Source: Parvicella sp963922585
Lineage (GTDB): Bacteria; Bacteroidota; Bacteroidia; Flavobacteriales_D; Parvicellaceae
Reading direction: 5' to 3'
NCBI GenBank assembly: GCA_963922585.1
Contig: CAWUIK010000031.1
Location: 1 to 31,256 of the forward strand
DNA length: 31,256 nt
A program made the translations under genes and the position numbers. Of this stretch, positions 23,753 through 31,256 are shown one piece after another. The stretch's first letter is position 1. Every line of letters starts with the position of its first letter. The notes beneath the pieces are model-generated. The model saw nothing but the letters and a program-made list of their open reading frames with translations, did no database searches and had not been told where the DNA came from.

Positions 23753-23831
23753 TAAACTTACTATTTCTTTGATACCTTTATTATCAAAATAAGATCCAAC
23801 TAATTACCTATATTAGAATTAGTTTTAGATA

Positions 23832-26800
23832 CTATCTTGTCTTTATAATTCTTACAGGACTGTAAATATGCTCATAAGACTTAATAATCAGAATATAAGA
23901 CCCAGCGGCAAAATCCGAAATGTTACTTTCAAATTTGTTTAGTCCCGAACTTACTGATATTATTTCTGATTTAAGAAGTTTTCCATTCATGTCAAAAATT
24001 TGAAATTCCCCGTCATCAAAACCATCTTCTGAGAAAATATTTATTAAATATTCTCCATTATTGGGGTTAGGAGAAACAAATATATTATTCGTAGATTTAC
24101 AATTCACTTTAACTGGTCCAAATAATTCTTGATTATCATTAATATCTTTTTGAATAATTCTATAATAAATGTCTTCTACACTTCCTTCATCCTGAATTTG
24201 ATAATTTTGTAAAGTTGAACTATTTCTTGCTCCATTTACTTCAGAAACAAAATTCCAATTTGCAAAATCTGTAGATTTTTCTATGATAAACTTATCATTA
24301 TTTGTCTCAGACAATGTTGACCATTCCAAAGTAACGATATTAGTTTGTTCATTACAATTGATATTAATCTCACCCATTGTAACAGGCAAAGGACTATTAA
24401 TTAAACTTCCATGAATCCAAAATTCTGAAAAATTAGGAATTGAATAATCAACATATCTAGAATTTGCGACAGGAGTAGGACTGTAAGCACTCACCAATCC
24501 ATTATTAGTTTGGGTATAAATTGTAGAGCCACCTGAACCTCCTAATAAAGGACAGTTGTCTGCGGCAATATTATTGACATTAATAGGACCAGAATATTTA
24601 CTTAAAAATAAAGTGTTATGTCCTGCAATGTTATCATGGTCATTCAAGTTGCTATTAGCCGCAGTAAACAATTGATCATATTCCCCACCAGGTGAATTGT
24701 CATAAGGAAGCCTTACAGTAACAGGGTTTACTGGTTGAAATTGAGGTGTAATTACCCAATGTCTAGCCATTGTAGTGGTAATCCAATTCAAACTGGGGTT
24801 ATTGCAAGCAGGGACATCAAGTGGTGCAGGTTCTAAATAAGAAGTTACAGCAACATTACCTAAGTTTTGACCATTAGAATTGATAGATGCTAAAAGTCTC
24901 CCACTTGCATGGTAAAAATGAATAAAATTATTGTCATTCACCACACAAACTGCATTTTCATTGTTTAAACCTAAAGCATTTCCTGCTGTAGGAAGTGTAA
25001 CTGTTCCTGTAGCGCACGGTGTTGCTGGGCACGCACCAGACGCTGTTGCATTTACATAATAAGCAGTTGTGATATTTGGACTTACTATTAGATTGTTTGA
25101 TGTACCTTGAGAAGTTCCATTACAGGCTGTAGTAAACCATTCGTATTGTGCTCCAGAACCTAATGTACCACCAACAGGAGTAAGCGTAACTTGGTTTCCA
25201 TGACAATATGTTCCTGCTCCCCCTATTGTAGTAGGAGCCGTGGAAGGTGTATTTACAACAACAGGTACAGGGGCTGAATCATCACTGATACAGCCATTTA
25301 CAGACGCATTTACAATGTAGTTATGTGTTCCAGCAGTATTTATATTGCCCGTTGTTTGCGCTTCATTTACAGATGCCCCTGGCAGGTTTGGACCATTAGA
25401 CCAAGTGTATGTATAGTAATTTGCATTAGCGAATGTGCCACCTGCGTTGGTTAGGTTGTTACCAACAGTAGCGTTAGTTGTATTATTATCAAAAGTATAA
25501 TGTGCTATTAATCCAGCTGCGTTAGTTGGATTTTTCCAGTGCATGTCTGCTGTAGTTTGCGCAGGAGTTCTTGCATAATTCCATATTCTGTAATTATCAA
25601 TACTTCCTTGATACCTACCATAAGTTCCTGTTCCTACTCCCGCAGAAGGTGATACACTAGGTCTTACACTTGTTAATCCTGTCCTAACCAAAGCACCATT
25701 AATATATAAAGATGGTGTTTTTGCATTGTAAACCACAGCAACATGCGTCCAGCCAGAAATATTTCCTTCCCAAACTAATAATGAAGGTAAATAACCGGCT
25801 CCATGCTCGAAAACACTTACGCCATTTGTACCTATAGAGATTCCAGCACCTGCATTTGCTCCAAGCCAAGCAGGGTAAACAGCATATCTTTGATTTCCAT
25901 TAGTTCCAGAAATATCTGCATTTCCATTTTGCTCTGGCGTTATTTGTATGGTACTTGTAGGGTTTACCCACATTTCCATGGTAAATGTATTGGTAGTAGC
26001 GTAACTTTTAGAATTGGTTTGTGTGGCAGCGGTGAAATTAACTACTCTTCCGCTAGGAGCCATATCATTAGAGAAAAGAACAGTATTATCTGGCGCACAT
26101 AAGTCATCATCATCTACTGAAACAGTTGGAACTTGAGGTAAGTTATATACAGTTACTAGAATATCATCTGTTTCAGAACAACCTGCTGGAGACGAAACTG
26201 TAAGTGTGTAGTTTGTGGTAGTTGTAGGAGACGCTACGGGGTTTTGTATATTAGGATTACTTAACCCTGCGGCAGGTGTCCATTGGTAAGTGTAAGGAGT
26301 AGCAACTCCGGTACCATATAGTTGTGTGGAACTGCCATTACAAATATTAACATCATCTCCAGCATCTATAACAAATGGAACAGCATCATCGCTAACACTT
26401 AAAGTGAAAAATCCGTTAGAAGTCCCCCATCCTGTAACTAAAATATAGTAGGTAGTTCCTAAAGTAGAATTAAAATTAACCTGTGATTGTAAACCACAAA
26501 AATCATCATTTCCAGTAACGCAGTTGAAAGCACCACAACTACCTGTATATATAAATATTTTAGTATCGTAAAATGAACCACATAAACTTGCTGTGATGTT
26601 GTTGCCTGTCCCAGTAAGCGTGTACCAAACTCCATTTGCAGTTGAGTTTGGGGTTGTACATGTAGGACCATTTCCTGTATTGGTAGCAAATTCAGTTGAA
26701 CTAGTTACATTTAAATTCTCTCCACAACCTAAGTTAAGCGCTTCTGCAGTTGAGCATAAATCATTACCAATAGTAGTGGTAAATGACCAATTGTTACATC

Positions 26801-27524
26801 CACTAGTAGTACCTAAAGCATTGATTGGTTCAATTCTCCAAAAGTAGGTAGTAGAAGAATTGAGAACCCCTGGACTATATGTTGTCCCTGCTTGATTTGC
26901 AGATACAAGTGTATTTGGAGGGTTAGTTGTTCCAAAATAAACATCGTAACCTGTAGCTGTAGCAGCCGCTGGCCAAGACAATGTAGGATTAGTACTAACT
27001 GCACCTTGTCCATTAGTTGGTGAAGTTGGGTTGGCGATACATGGTGGTGAAGTGGGCATAGGTGAATGAACACAAATGTCTCCCGTATAATTGCCATTAT
27101 CCCACCAATCTTGAATTCTCACCCTATATAGTTGACCAATATTTGTGGCTATTGTAATTGACTCATCAGACCCATCACCATTATCATCTACACAATCTAA
27201 TGCTGTCATACTTGTAGCACAACCTCCAGTAAATATATGTAAGACAGGGTCAAAAACTCCATCAGGTGAATATGATATTGTTGTAGATGTTGCAGTTGCT
27301 ATAAACCATCCCCATGCATCATCTCCATCCCAACCACCGCATCCAGAAGCACTATTCCAGTAATCAGAATTATTATCATTATCCCAAGGTTGAAAAACAC
27401 ATGATGAATTCACAGTAATTTCTCCACTAGCGTTATTATTACAATTATTTGTTTGTCCAAAGATTAGATTTTGAATTAGCAATAATAGTATTAATAATAT
27501 AAATATTTTTATATCAAATTTCAT
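23832..27524 (-). CDS. large T9SS cargo with LamG-like and Ig/PKD-like domains
   Basis: This 1230-residue secreted protein has a signal peptide of about 23 residues (ending LIFGQ). In order it shows a Cys/Trp/Asp-rich module (GCGGWDGDDAWGWF) with a calcium-type DDNGDGSDE stretch. An FN3-like unit follows (about 165-255), then a second unit of the first type (NDLCSTAEALNLGCGENL to about 385). A PKD-like unit (TYQWTPAAGLSNPN) and a LamG/concanavalin-type domain (about 490-690: FTMEMWVNPTST, WTHVAVVYNAKTPSLYINGALV and IDNYRIWNYARTPAQ) come next. Ig-like repeats and a 75-residue type A sorting domain (SPNPNNGEYLINIF, FQIFDMNGKLLKS, and YSPVRIIKTR) close it. LamG and FN3 units point to glycan or polymer binding, but no catalytic domain is seen. 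It stands alone, with gene-free DNA on both sides. Confidence 0.87.
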   Translation of the reverse strand: MKFDIKIFILLILLLLIQNLIFGQTNNCNNNASGEITVNSSCVFQPWDNDNNSDYWNSASGCGGWDGDDAWGWFIATATSTTISYSPDGVFDPVLHIFTGGCATSMTALDCVDDNGDGSDESITIATNIGQLYRVRIQDWWDNGNYTGDICVHSPMPTSPPCIANPTSPTNGQGAVSTNPTLSWPAAATATGYDVYFGTTNPPNTLVSANQAGTTYSPGVLNSSTTYFWRIEPINALGTTSGCNNWSFTTTIGNDLCSTAEALNLGCGENLNVTSSTEFATNTGNGPTCTTPNSTANGVWYTLTGTGNNITASLCGSFYDTKIFIYTGSCGAFNCVTGNDDFCGLQSQVNFNSTLGTTYYILVTGWGTSNGFFTLSVSDDAVPFVIDAGDDVNICNGSSTQLYGTGVATPYTYQWTPAAGLSNPNIQNPVASPTTTTNYTLTVSSPAGCSETDDILVTVYNLPQVPTVSVDDDDLCAPDNTVLFSNDMAPSGRVVNFTAATQTNSKSYATTNTFTMEMWVNPTSTIQITPEQNGNADISGTNGNQRYAVYPAWLGANAGAGISIGTNGVSVFEHGAGYLPSLLVWEGNISGWTHVAVVYNAKTPSLYINGALVRTGLTSVRPSVSPSAGVGTGTYGRYQGSIDNYRIWNYARTPAQTTADMHWKNPTNAAGLIAHYTFDNNTTNATVGNNLTNAGGTFANANYYTYTWSNGPNLPGASVNEAQTTGNINTAGTHNYIVNASVNGCISDDSAPVPVVVNTPSTAPTTIGGAGTYCHGNQVTLTPVGGTLGSGAQYEWFTTACNGTSQGTSNNLIVSPNITTAYYVNATASGACPATPCATGTVTLPTAGNALGLNNENAVCVVNDNNFIHFYHASGRLLASINSNGQNLGNVAVTSYLEPAPLDVPACNNPSLNWITTTMARHWVITPQFQPVNPVTVRLPYDNSPGGEYDQLFTAANSNLNDHDNIAGHNTLFLSKYSGPINVNNIAADNCPLLGGSGGSTIYTQTNNGLVSAYSPTPVANSRYVDYSIPNFSEFWIHGSLINSPLPVTMGEININCNEQTNIVTLEWSTLSETNNDKFIIEKSTDFANWNFVSEVNGARNSSTLQNYQIQDEGSVEDIYYRIIQKDINDNQELFGPVKVNCKSTNNIFVSPNPNNGEYLINIFSEDGFDDGEFQIFDMNGKLLKSEIISVSSGLNKFESNISDFAAGSYILIIKSYEHIYSPVRIIKTR

Positions 27525-27674
27525 TTCATGATTTTGTTTAATTTTAGGTATTTTGCTTTATAGTTCATCCTAATTGTAAGTTTAAAAAAAATATAGATAA
27601 ATTTGGAGTAAAATTAGTTTCAGTTTATTTTATATTTTTAATTGAGTAATATCTTTTTTGTTTTCATTTTAAAA

Positions 27675-28082
27675 TCATTTTTGATTCTGATAATCACAAA
27701 TATTATAAATATACACATAATAACATTGTGCTTCTTTAGGAAATGCTTTTATCCACTTGTGTGTTTCTCTTGTGCTATGTGGTAAAAAATCTTTAATAGG
27801 AATGTTAGGGCAGTTTGTGTTTAATTTTCCTAAATAGTCTTGGGTAAGTAACTCAATGTTATTCGTTTCATCTTTTACCAAAATCTCAACTTTTTTCTGA
27901 AGGTTTATGATTTCACTTAGCAGTTCATTTTCAGTCAATTCAATATTTGTAGCATCTTGAGCAAATGATATGTTGTTTATGAATAAAATCAACATTGTGA
28001 ATAGAAATACCCCAAGATTGATGAAGAAATTCTTAGTTTTGTTTGCTAAATAAATGTCGTTATGTTGAATTATAAATTTCAT
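27675..28082 (-). CDS. small exported protein of unknown function
   Basis: I do not recognise this 135-residue protein. It has a hydrophobic segment at about 22-40 (NLGVFLFTMLILFINNISFAQ) that looks like a signal peptide ending in a typical SFAQ site, preceded by an unusually long polar start of 21 residues. The mature part begins with a helical, Glu-rich stretch (IELTENELLSEIINLQKKVEILV) and ends with a Cys-containing domain (NCPNIPIKDFLPHSTRETHKWIKAF, then CYYVYIYNICDYQ). Its three cysteines suggest a disulfide in the periplasm or outside. The ATG at 28082 is inside the loop of a 12-base perfect inverted repeat whose proximal arm codes for residues 6-9. A later ATG (residue 30) would leave a very short signal without positive charge. 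The neighbouring gene on the same strand starts 150 bases downstream. Confidence 0.65.
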   Translation of the reverse strand: MKFIIQHNDIYLANKTKNFFINLGVFLFTMLILFINNISFAQDATNIELTENELLSEIINLQKKVEILVKDETNNIELLTQDYLGKLNTNCPNIPIKDFLPHSTRETHKWIKAFPKEAQCYYVYIYNICDYQNQK

Positions 28083-28130
28083 AAATAAATAGTTAATTTA
28101 CAGGTAGCCGTAAAAATACAACATAACGAC
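28056..28130. repeat. 12-bp perfect inverted repeat around a start codon
   Basis: GTCGTTATGTTG at 28056-28067 and CAACATAACGAC at 28119-28130 are exact reverse complements, 51 bases apart. In the minus-strand transcript of the 135-aa gene one arm lies in the leader, the other inside codons 5-9, and the ATG (28082-28080) in the loop. It could be an mRNA hairpin, or terminal repeats of a tiny relic element. Confidence 0.5.
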
Positions 28131-28477
28131 TAAAATGATTTTAAAGTCTAAAATTTTATGATAAACAACTAAAAATTAATGATGAATATAGAAAGGATAT
28201 AAATAAAACTTATGATGATGAAAAGTAATTTTTTTACAATTTGCTGATTTTTAGATGTATTTTAATAGTTAGAGTTGTAAAAATGACTAAAACACGAAAA
28301 AAGTCTCAACATAAAGTTTAGAAATCAGGTTAGATTTAATAGTAAAAAAATTATTTAATTTCTTTCAAAACCCTACCTTCGCACTCTTAATTTTGAAGTT
28401 GAGGATAGGAATTATTAAAATACACTAATTTTGAATTGTTAATTTCTCATGGTAAAATAAATTAGGACTTAAAACGA
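28083..28477. promoter_or_regulatory. 395-base divergent intergenic region with aspS promoter candidates
   Basis: No gene is seen. For aspS (+) there are three -7-like elements: TACCTTCG (28374-28381, one mismatch), TAATTTTG (28388-28395) and TAATTTTG (28426-28433). Only the last has an upstream TTG (28399-28401), with a spacer of 24, one over the usual range. Several promoters may be used. The leader would be about 40-90 bases; no T-box-like or other riboswitch structure is apparent. The left part holds one arm of the 12-base inverted repeat. Confidence 0.4.
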
Positions 28478-30250
28478 ATGAAAACAGGTTATAGAACACA
28501 TAATAATGGTGAGTTGAGAATGATTCACATCGGAACGGAAGTATTACTCGTAGGATGGGTACAGAATAGCAACGACCTTGGTGGAATGAATTTCGTAAAC
28601 ATCAGAGATCGATATGGCATCACGCAGCTGGCTTTCAATATGGATGCGAATGCAGCACTTTGTGAAGCGTCAAGAAAGATAGGGAGAGAATTCGTAATTC
28701 AAGCCAAAGGAAAAGTGGCTGAACGTTCTAGCAAAAATAAGAAAAATCCAACAGGAGATATCGAAATTATAGTTTCTGAATTGAATATACTCAAAGAAGC
28801 AAAATTACCTCCATTTACCATCGAAGATGAAACAGATGGTGGTGATGAGTTAAGAATGCAATATAGATTCTTGGATTTGAGGAGAAATCCATTGAAAAAC
28901 AATTTGTTACTAAGGCACAAGATGGGATTAGAAACGAGAAAATTTTTGAGTGACCAATCTTTTATAGAAGTAGAAACACCTTACCTAATCAAATCAACAC
29001 CAGAGGGAGCAAGAGACTTTGTGGTACCAAGTAGAATGAATCCTGGAGAGTTTTATGCCTTGCCTCAGTCGCCTCAAACCTTCAAACAATTGTTGATGGT
29101 GAGCGGTTATGATAGATATTTTCAGATTGTAAAATGTTTTAGAGACGAAGATTTGAGAGCTGATAGACAGCCTGAGTTTACTCAAATAGATTGCGAAATG
29201 GCGTTTGTAGAACAAGAAGACATCATCATGACTTTTGAAGGCTTGATTAAGCATCTTTTTAAATCTGTGATGAATGTGGAATTTGATGGAGATTTCCCAA
29301 GAATGGACTATGCAGAAGCGATGGCAAGATACGGTTCTGACAAACCAGACATTCGTTTTGGAATGGAATTCAACAATTTGAATGCATTGACTCAAAACAA
29401 AGGTTTTCAGGTTTTTGACAATGCAGAAATTGTGATAGGAATTGTTGCCAAAGGTTGTGCAAATTATACAAGGAAACAGTTGGATGCGCTTACAGAATGG
29501 GTCAAAAGGCCCCAGATAGGAGCACAAGGTTTAGTTTATGTAAAAGTTAATGAAGATGGGACTTATAAATCATCAGTTGATAAATTTTATTCTGAAGATG
29601 ATTTAAAAGAATGGGCAAACCAAACAGGGGCTGTAGCCGGAGATTTAATTTTGGTATTGAGCGGTGCTTTGGAAAAAACCAGAAAACAAATGGGAGAATT
29701 AAGAATTCACATGGCAAATGAACTAGGATTGAGAGATCCTAAAGTATTCAAGCCATTGTGGGTGATGGATTTCCCATTGTTGGAATTTGATGAAGAATCT
29801 GGTCGATACCACGCGATGCACCATCCATTTACTTCTCCTAAGAAAGAAGATTTTGACAAATTGGATTCAGACCCTGGAAATGTAAGAGCCAATGCTTATG
29901 ATTTGGCAATAAACGGAGTAGAAGTTGGAGGAGGTTCTATAAGAATTCACGACAGTTCGATACAGTCTAGAATGTTTGATTTATTAGGGTTTACTAAAGA
30001 AGAAGCGCAAGCACAATTTGGATTTTTGATGAATGCTTTCGAGTATGGAGCGCCACCTCACGGTGGAATTGCGTTTGGTTTTGACAGATTGTGTTCACTG
30101 TTTGGTGGACAAGATAGCATCAGAGATTTTATTGCATTCCCCAAAAACAATAGAGGACGAGACATGATGATTGATGCACCAGCAACGATAGACACTGCTC
30201 AATTGAAAGAATTGAGTTTGGATGTAAAAATTGTAGCAGAAACCAAATGA
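28478..30250 (+). CDS. aspS: aspartyl-tRNA synthetase
   Basis: This class IIb synthetase charges tRNA-Asp in the cytoplasm. At 590 residues it has the full bacterial architecture. It comprises the N-terminal OB-fold anticodon-binding domain (1-105, with LVGWVQNSNDLGGMNFVNIRDRYG), the hinge MQYRFLDLRR (127-136), and motif 1 (FIEVETPYL, 162-170). The flipping-loop region STPEGARDFVVPSR follows, then motif 2 (CFRDEDLRADRQPEFTQID, 220-238), the bacterial GAD insertion (about 285-415) and motif 3 (GGIAFGFDRLCSLFGG, about 535-550). The ATG at 28478 gives the standard N-terminus. Its TGA stop overlaps the ATG of the DinB-family gene (ATGA), suggesting coupled translation. Whether it is discriminating or also charges tRNA-Asn cannot be read here. 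Confidence 0.97.
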   Translation: MKTGYRTHNNGELRMIHIGTEVLLVGWVQNSNDLGGMNFVNIRDRYGITQLAFNMDANAALCEASRKIGREFVIQAKGKVAERSSKNKKNPTGDIEIIVSELNILKEAKLPPFTIEDETDGGDELRMQYRFLDLRRNPLKNNLLLRHKMGLETRKFLSDQSFIEVETPYLIKSTPEGARDFVVPSRMNPGEFYALPQSPQTFKQLLMVSGYDRYFQIVKCFRDEDLRADRQPEFTQIDCEMAFVEQEDIIMTFEGLIKHLFKSVMNVEFDGDFPRMDYAEAMARYGSDKPDIRFGMEFNNLNALTQNKGFQVFDNAEIVIGIVAKGCANYTRKQLDALTEWVKRPQIGAQGLVYVKVNEDGTYKSSVDKFYSEDDLKEWANQTGAVAGDLILVLSGALEKTRKQMGELRIHMANELGLRDPKVFKPLWVMDFPLLEFDEESGRYHAMHHPFTSPKKEDFDKLDSDPGNVRANAYDLAINGVEVGGGSIRIHDSSIQSRMFDLLGFTKEEAQAQFGFLMNAFEYGAPPHGGIAFGFDRLCSLFGGQDSIRDFIAFPKNNRGRDMMIDAPATIDTAQLKELSLDVKIVAETK

Positions 30251-30771
30251 TTTCAAGACAAATAAGTAAACCAGATTATCCGATAGTAAGTGAATACTTT
30301 GGTAATTATGTGAAAAATGCATTAGGCGAAGATTTAATTGCTTCATTGTTACTTTCTCAGAAATCGACTGTTGCTTTGTATGAAAATCTAACTGAAGAGC
30401 AGGGCAACTTTGCTTATGCAGAAGGAAAGTGGACTGTAAAACAAGTTTTACAACATATTATTGATACCGAGAGAATTTTCTGTAACAGAGCACTTCGTTT
30501 TGCAAGAAAAGATTCAGCTTCATTACCTGGATATGATGAAAATCATTATGCAGATTTTGATTTTGCGTATCATCGAACACTAAAAACTATTATTGAAGAA
30601 TTTCAAATTGTTCGCCAATCTACAATTTATCTTTTTGAATCTTTTCATGAAGATGTTTTAGACGAGATAGGTGTGGCGGGAGAAAACGTATTTACCGCAA
30701 GAATAATCGGCTGGATGTTGTCAGGTCATAACGATCATCATAATAGAGTGTTGAGGGAGAAATATTTTTGA
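30247..30771 (+). CDS. DinB-family (YfiT/DUF664-type) putative metal-dependent protein
   Basis: This 174-residue four-helix-bundle protein has the histidine triad expected of the DinB/YfiT superfamily: His70 in KQVLQHIIDTERIF, and His161 with His164/165 in MLSGHNDHHNRVLREKYF, a pattern that binds a divalent metal. The conserved Trp-Thr segment EGKWTVKQVLQH is also typical. Characterised relatives include thiol S-transferases (mycothiol- or bacillithiol-dependent), so a detoxification role is conceivable, but substrates for Bacteroidota members are unknown. It must not be confused with DNA polymerase IV, also called DinB. The ATG overlaps the aspS stop by four bases. A heptad repeat array begins three bases after its own stop. 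Confidence 0.85.
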   Translation: MISRQISKPDYPIVSEYFGNYVKNALGEDLIASLLLSQKSTVALYENLTEEQGNFAYAEGKWTVKQVLQHIIDTERIFCNRALRFARKDSASLPGYDENHYADFDFAYHRTLKTIIEEFQIVRQSTIYLFESFHEDVLDEIGVAGENVFTARIIGWMLSGHNDHHNRVLREKYF

Positions 30772-30774
30772 AGT

Positions 30775-30844
30775 TGGATGTTAGATGCTAGACGTTAGAT
30801 TCTAGATGCTAGGTTCTAGACGCTGGACGCTAGATTCTAGAGGT
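30775..30844 (+). repeat. tandem heptad array, about ten TAGAYGC-like units
   Basis: Ten 7-base units run without gaps from 30775 to 30844. Most begin TAG: TAGATGC occurs at 30782 and 30803, TAGATTC at 30796 and 30831, TAGACGC at 30817, TAGGTTC at 30810, with TGGATGT and TGGACGC as variants. The tetramer CTAG, usually rare in bacterial genomes, occurs six times here. The array fills the gap between two convergent genes and starts three bases after the DinB-family stop codon. Its units match those of the minus-strand array at 17817-17872. Confidence 0.85.
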
Positions 30845-30890
30845 AAGAAGATGTTCAATTAAAAATCTGGGGTCTTAAATTCTAAGAAAA

Positions 30891-31256
30891 TTACTTAAAA
30901 AAATCAGTAAGCATTTGGGCTAAATCATCTTTTTGGGTGATATTAACCGAAACAGTTGGCTTTAAAAGAAGAAATCCTTCTTCATGGCTTGAAATACATT
31001 CCGTTAAATCAAAAAACATAGTGTCATTCAGTTGAACCATTCCCAAATCTTCGTTGGTGTAGTATTCGTGATAAAGGATATTGTTTGCATCACAAAAAGT
31101 TTTACAAATTTCTTTTTCAGCCATTTTATTTTGTTGAAGAGAATCGATTTTAGAATAGAAAAACACCATTTTTATATCCGTTTCAAAAATTTCCCAATCG
31201 CTAATATTCATAACGTTTTGTTGTTTTGGAACAATAATATCTTCAACTACAACTGG
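30891..31256 (-). CDS. uncharacterised protein, probably cut by the right window edge
   Basis: I do not recognise this protein. An ATG at 31211 would give 106 residues starting MNISDWEIFETDIKMV. However, the same frame stays open through the last 45 bases of the window (encoding VVVEDIIVPKQQNV just before that Met) without a stop, so the real start is probably outside. The part seen is acidic, with alternating strands and helices and no membrane segment: VFFYSKIDSLQQNKM, then ICKTFCDANNILYHEYYT, FFDLTECISSHEEGFLLLKPTVSVNI and DLAQMLTDFF. No catalytic motif is evident. It converges with the DinB-family gene across the heptad array. Confidence 0.55.
   Translation of the reverse strand, partial: PVVVEDIIVPKQQNVMNISDWEIFETDIKMVFFYSKIDSLQQNKMAEKEICKTFCDANNILYHEYYTNEDLGMVQLNDTMFFDLTECISSHEEGFLLLKPTVSVNITQKDDLAQMLTDFFK

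Noticed and set aside
28994..29527. Long minus-strand reading frame (177 codons) inside aspS
   Set aside because: It is fully antisense to a certain synthetase gene, rich in Cys, His and Phe as expected of a shadow frame, and has no recognisable domain.
30247..30771. DNA polymerase IV because of the DinB name
   Set aside because: The protein is the small metal-binding DinB/YfiT-type helical bundle and has no polymerase motifs.
30775..30844. CRISPR-like array
   Set aside because: The period is seven with no spacers and no cas gene in the window.

Overview
The window looks like chromosomal DNA of an AT-rich free-living Bacteroidota, probably of the Flavobacteriales type. The signs are a CHU_C-type C-terminal domain, several type IX secretion (T9SS) cargo proteins with type A sorting domains, and promoter-like motifs of the Bacteroidota form TTG-N(16-22)-TAnnTTTG. 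Shine-Dalgarno sequences are almost absent, and TTG start codons are plausible for several genes. I see no rRNA, tRNA, CRISPR array, transposase or prophage block.

Layout. Positions 2-1288 (+) hold the 3' part of dprA, cut by the left edge, and a pterin carbinolamine dehydratase. They converge on a pepA-pdxA pair (3769-1296, -). Positions 3912-9834 (+) hold two large exported proteins: a CHU_C protein, and an Asp-box beta-propeller protein with a T9SS tail. dut (-) follows. Next is a small two-gene (+) cassette: an unknown 103-aa protein and a stand-alone HIRAN-domain protein, behind a 23-bp perfect palindrome. On the minus strand come a glycosyltransferase/ECF sigma factor pair with its own promoter, the acpP-fabF-rnc cluster, a DUF4924-like/OmpH-like/small-protein group, and a SiaC-like (DUF1987) protein.

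A 608-base gene-free stretch (17313-17920) is a mosaic of hairpins and short repeats. Beyond it (-) lie an ACC-deaminase/D-cysteine-desulfhydrase-like enzyme and, upstream of it, an exported protein joining a degenerate tyrosine-phosphatase-like domain to two OmpA domains. Next come an S74-chaperone protein with a collagen-like tract, a T9SS cargo protein in front of it, a 1230-aa LamG T9SS cargo protein, and a small exported unknown. aspS and a DinB-family protein overlap by ATGA on the plus strand, and a reading frame that runs off the right edge closes the window.

The points most worth a second look are: (1) the PTP-like/OmpA fusion whose HCxxGxxR loop keeps Cys but has Ala for Arg; (2) three intergenic arrays sharing a 7-base TAGNNNN register, all at gene 3' ends and two starting right at a stop codon; (3) the palindrome-controlled HIRAN cassette; (4) two promoters placed so close to the start codon that nearly leaderless mRNAs are predicted; (5) a 12-bp perfect inverted repeat that puts a start codon in its loop. 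None of these is proven; most rest on sequence reading alone.
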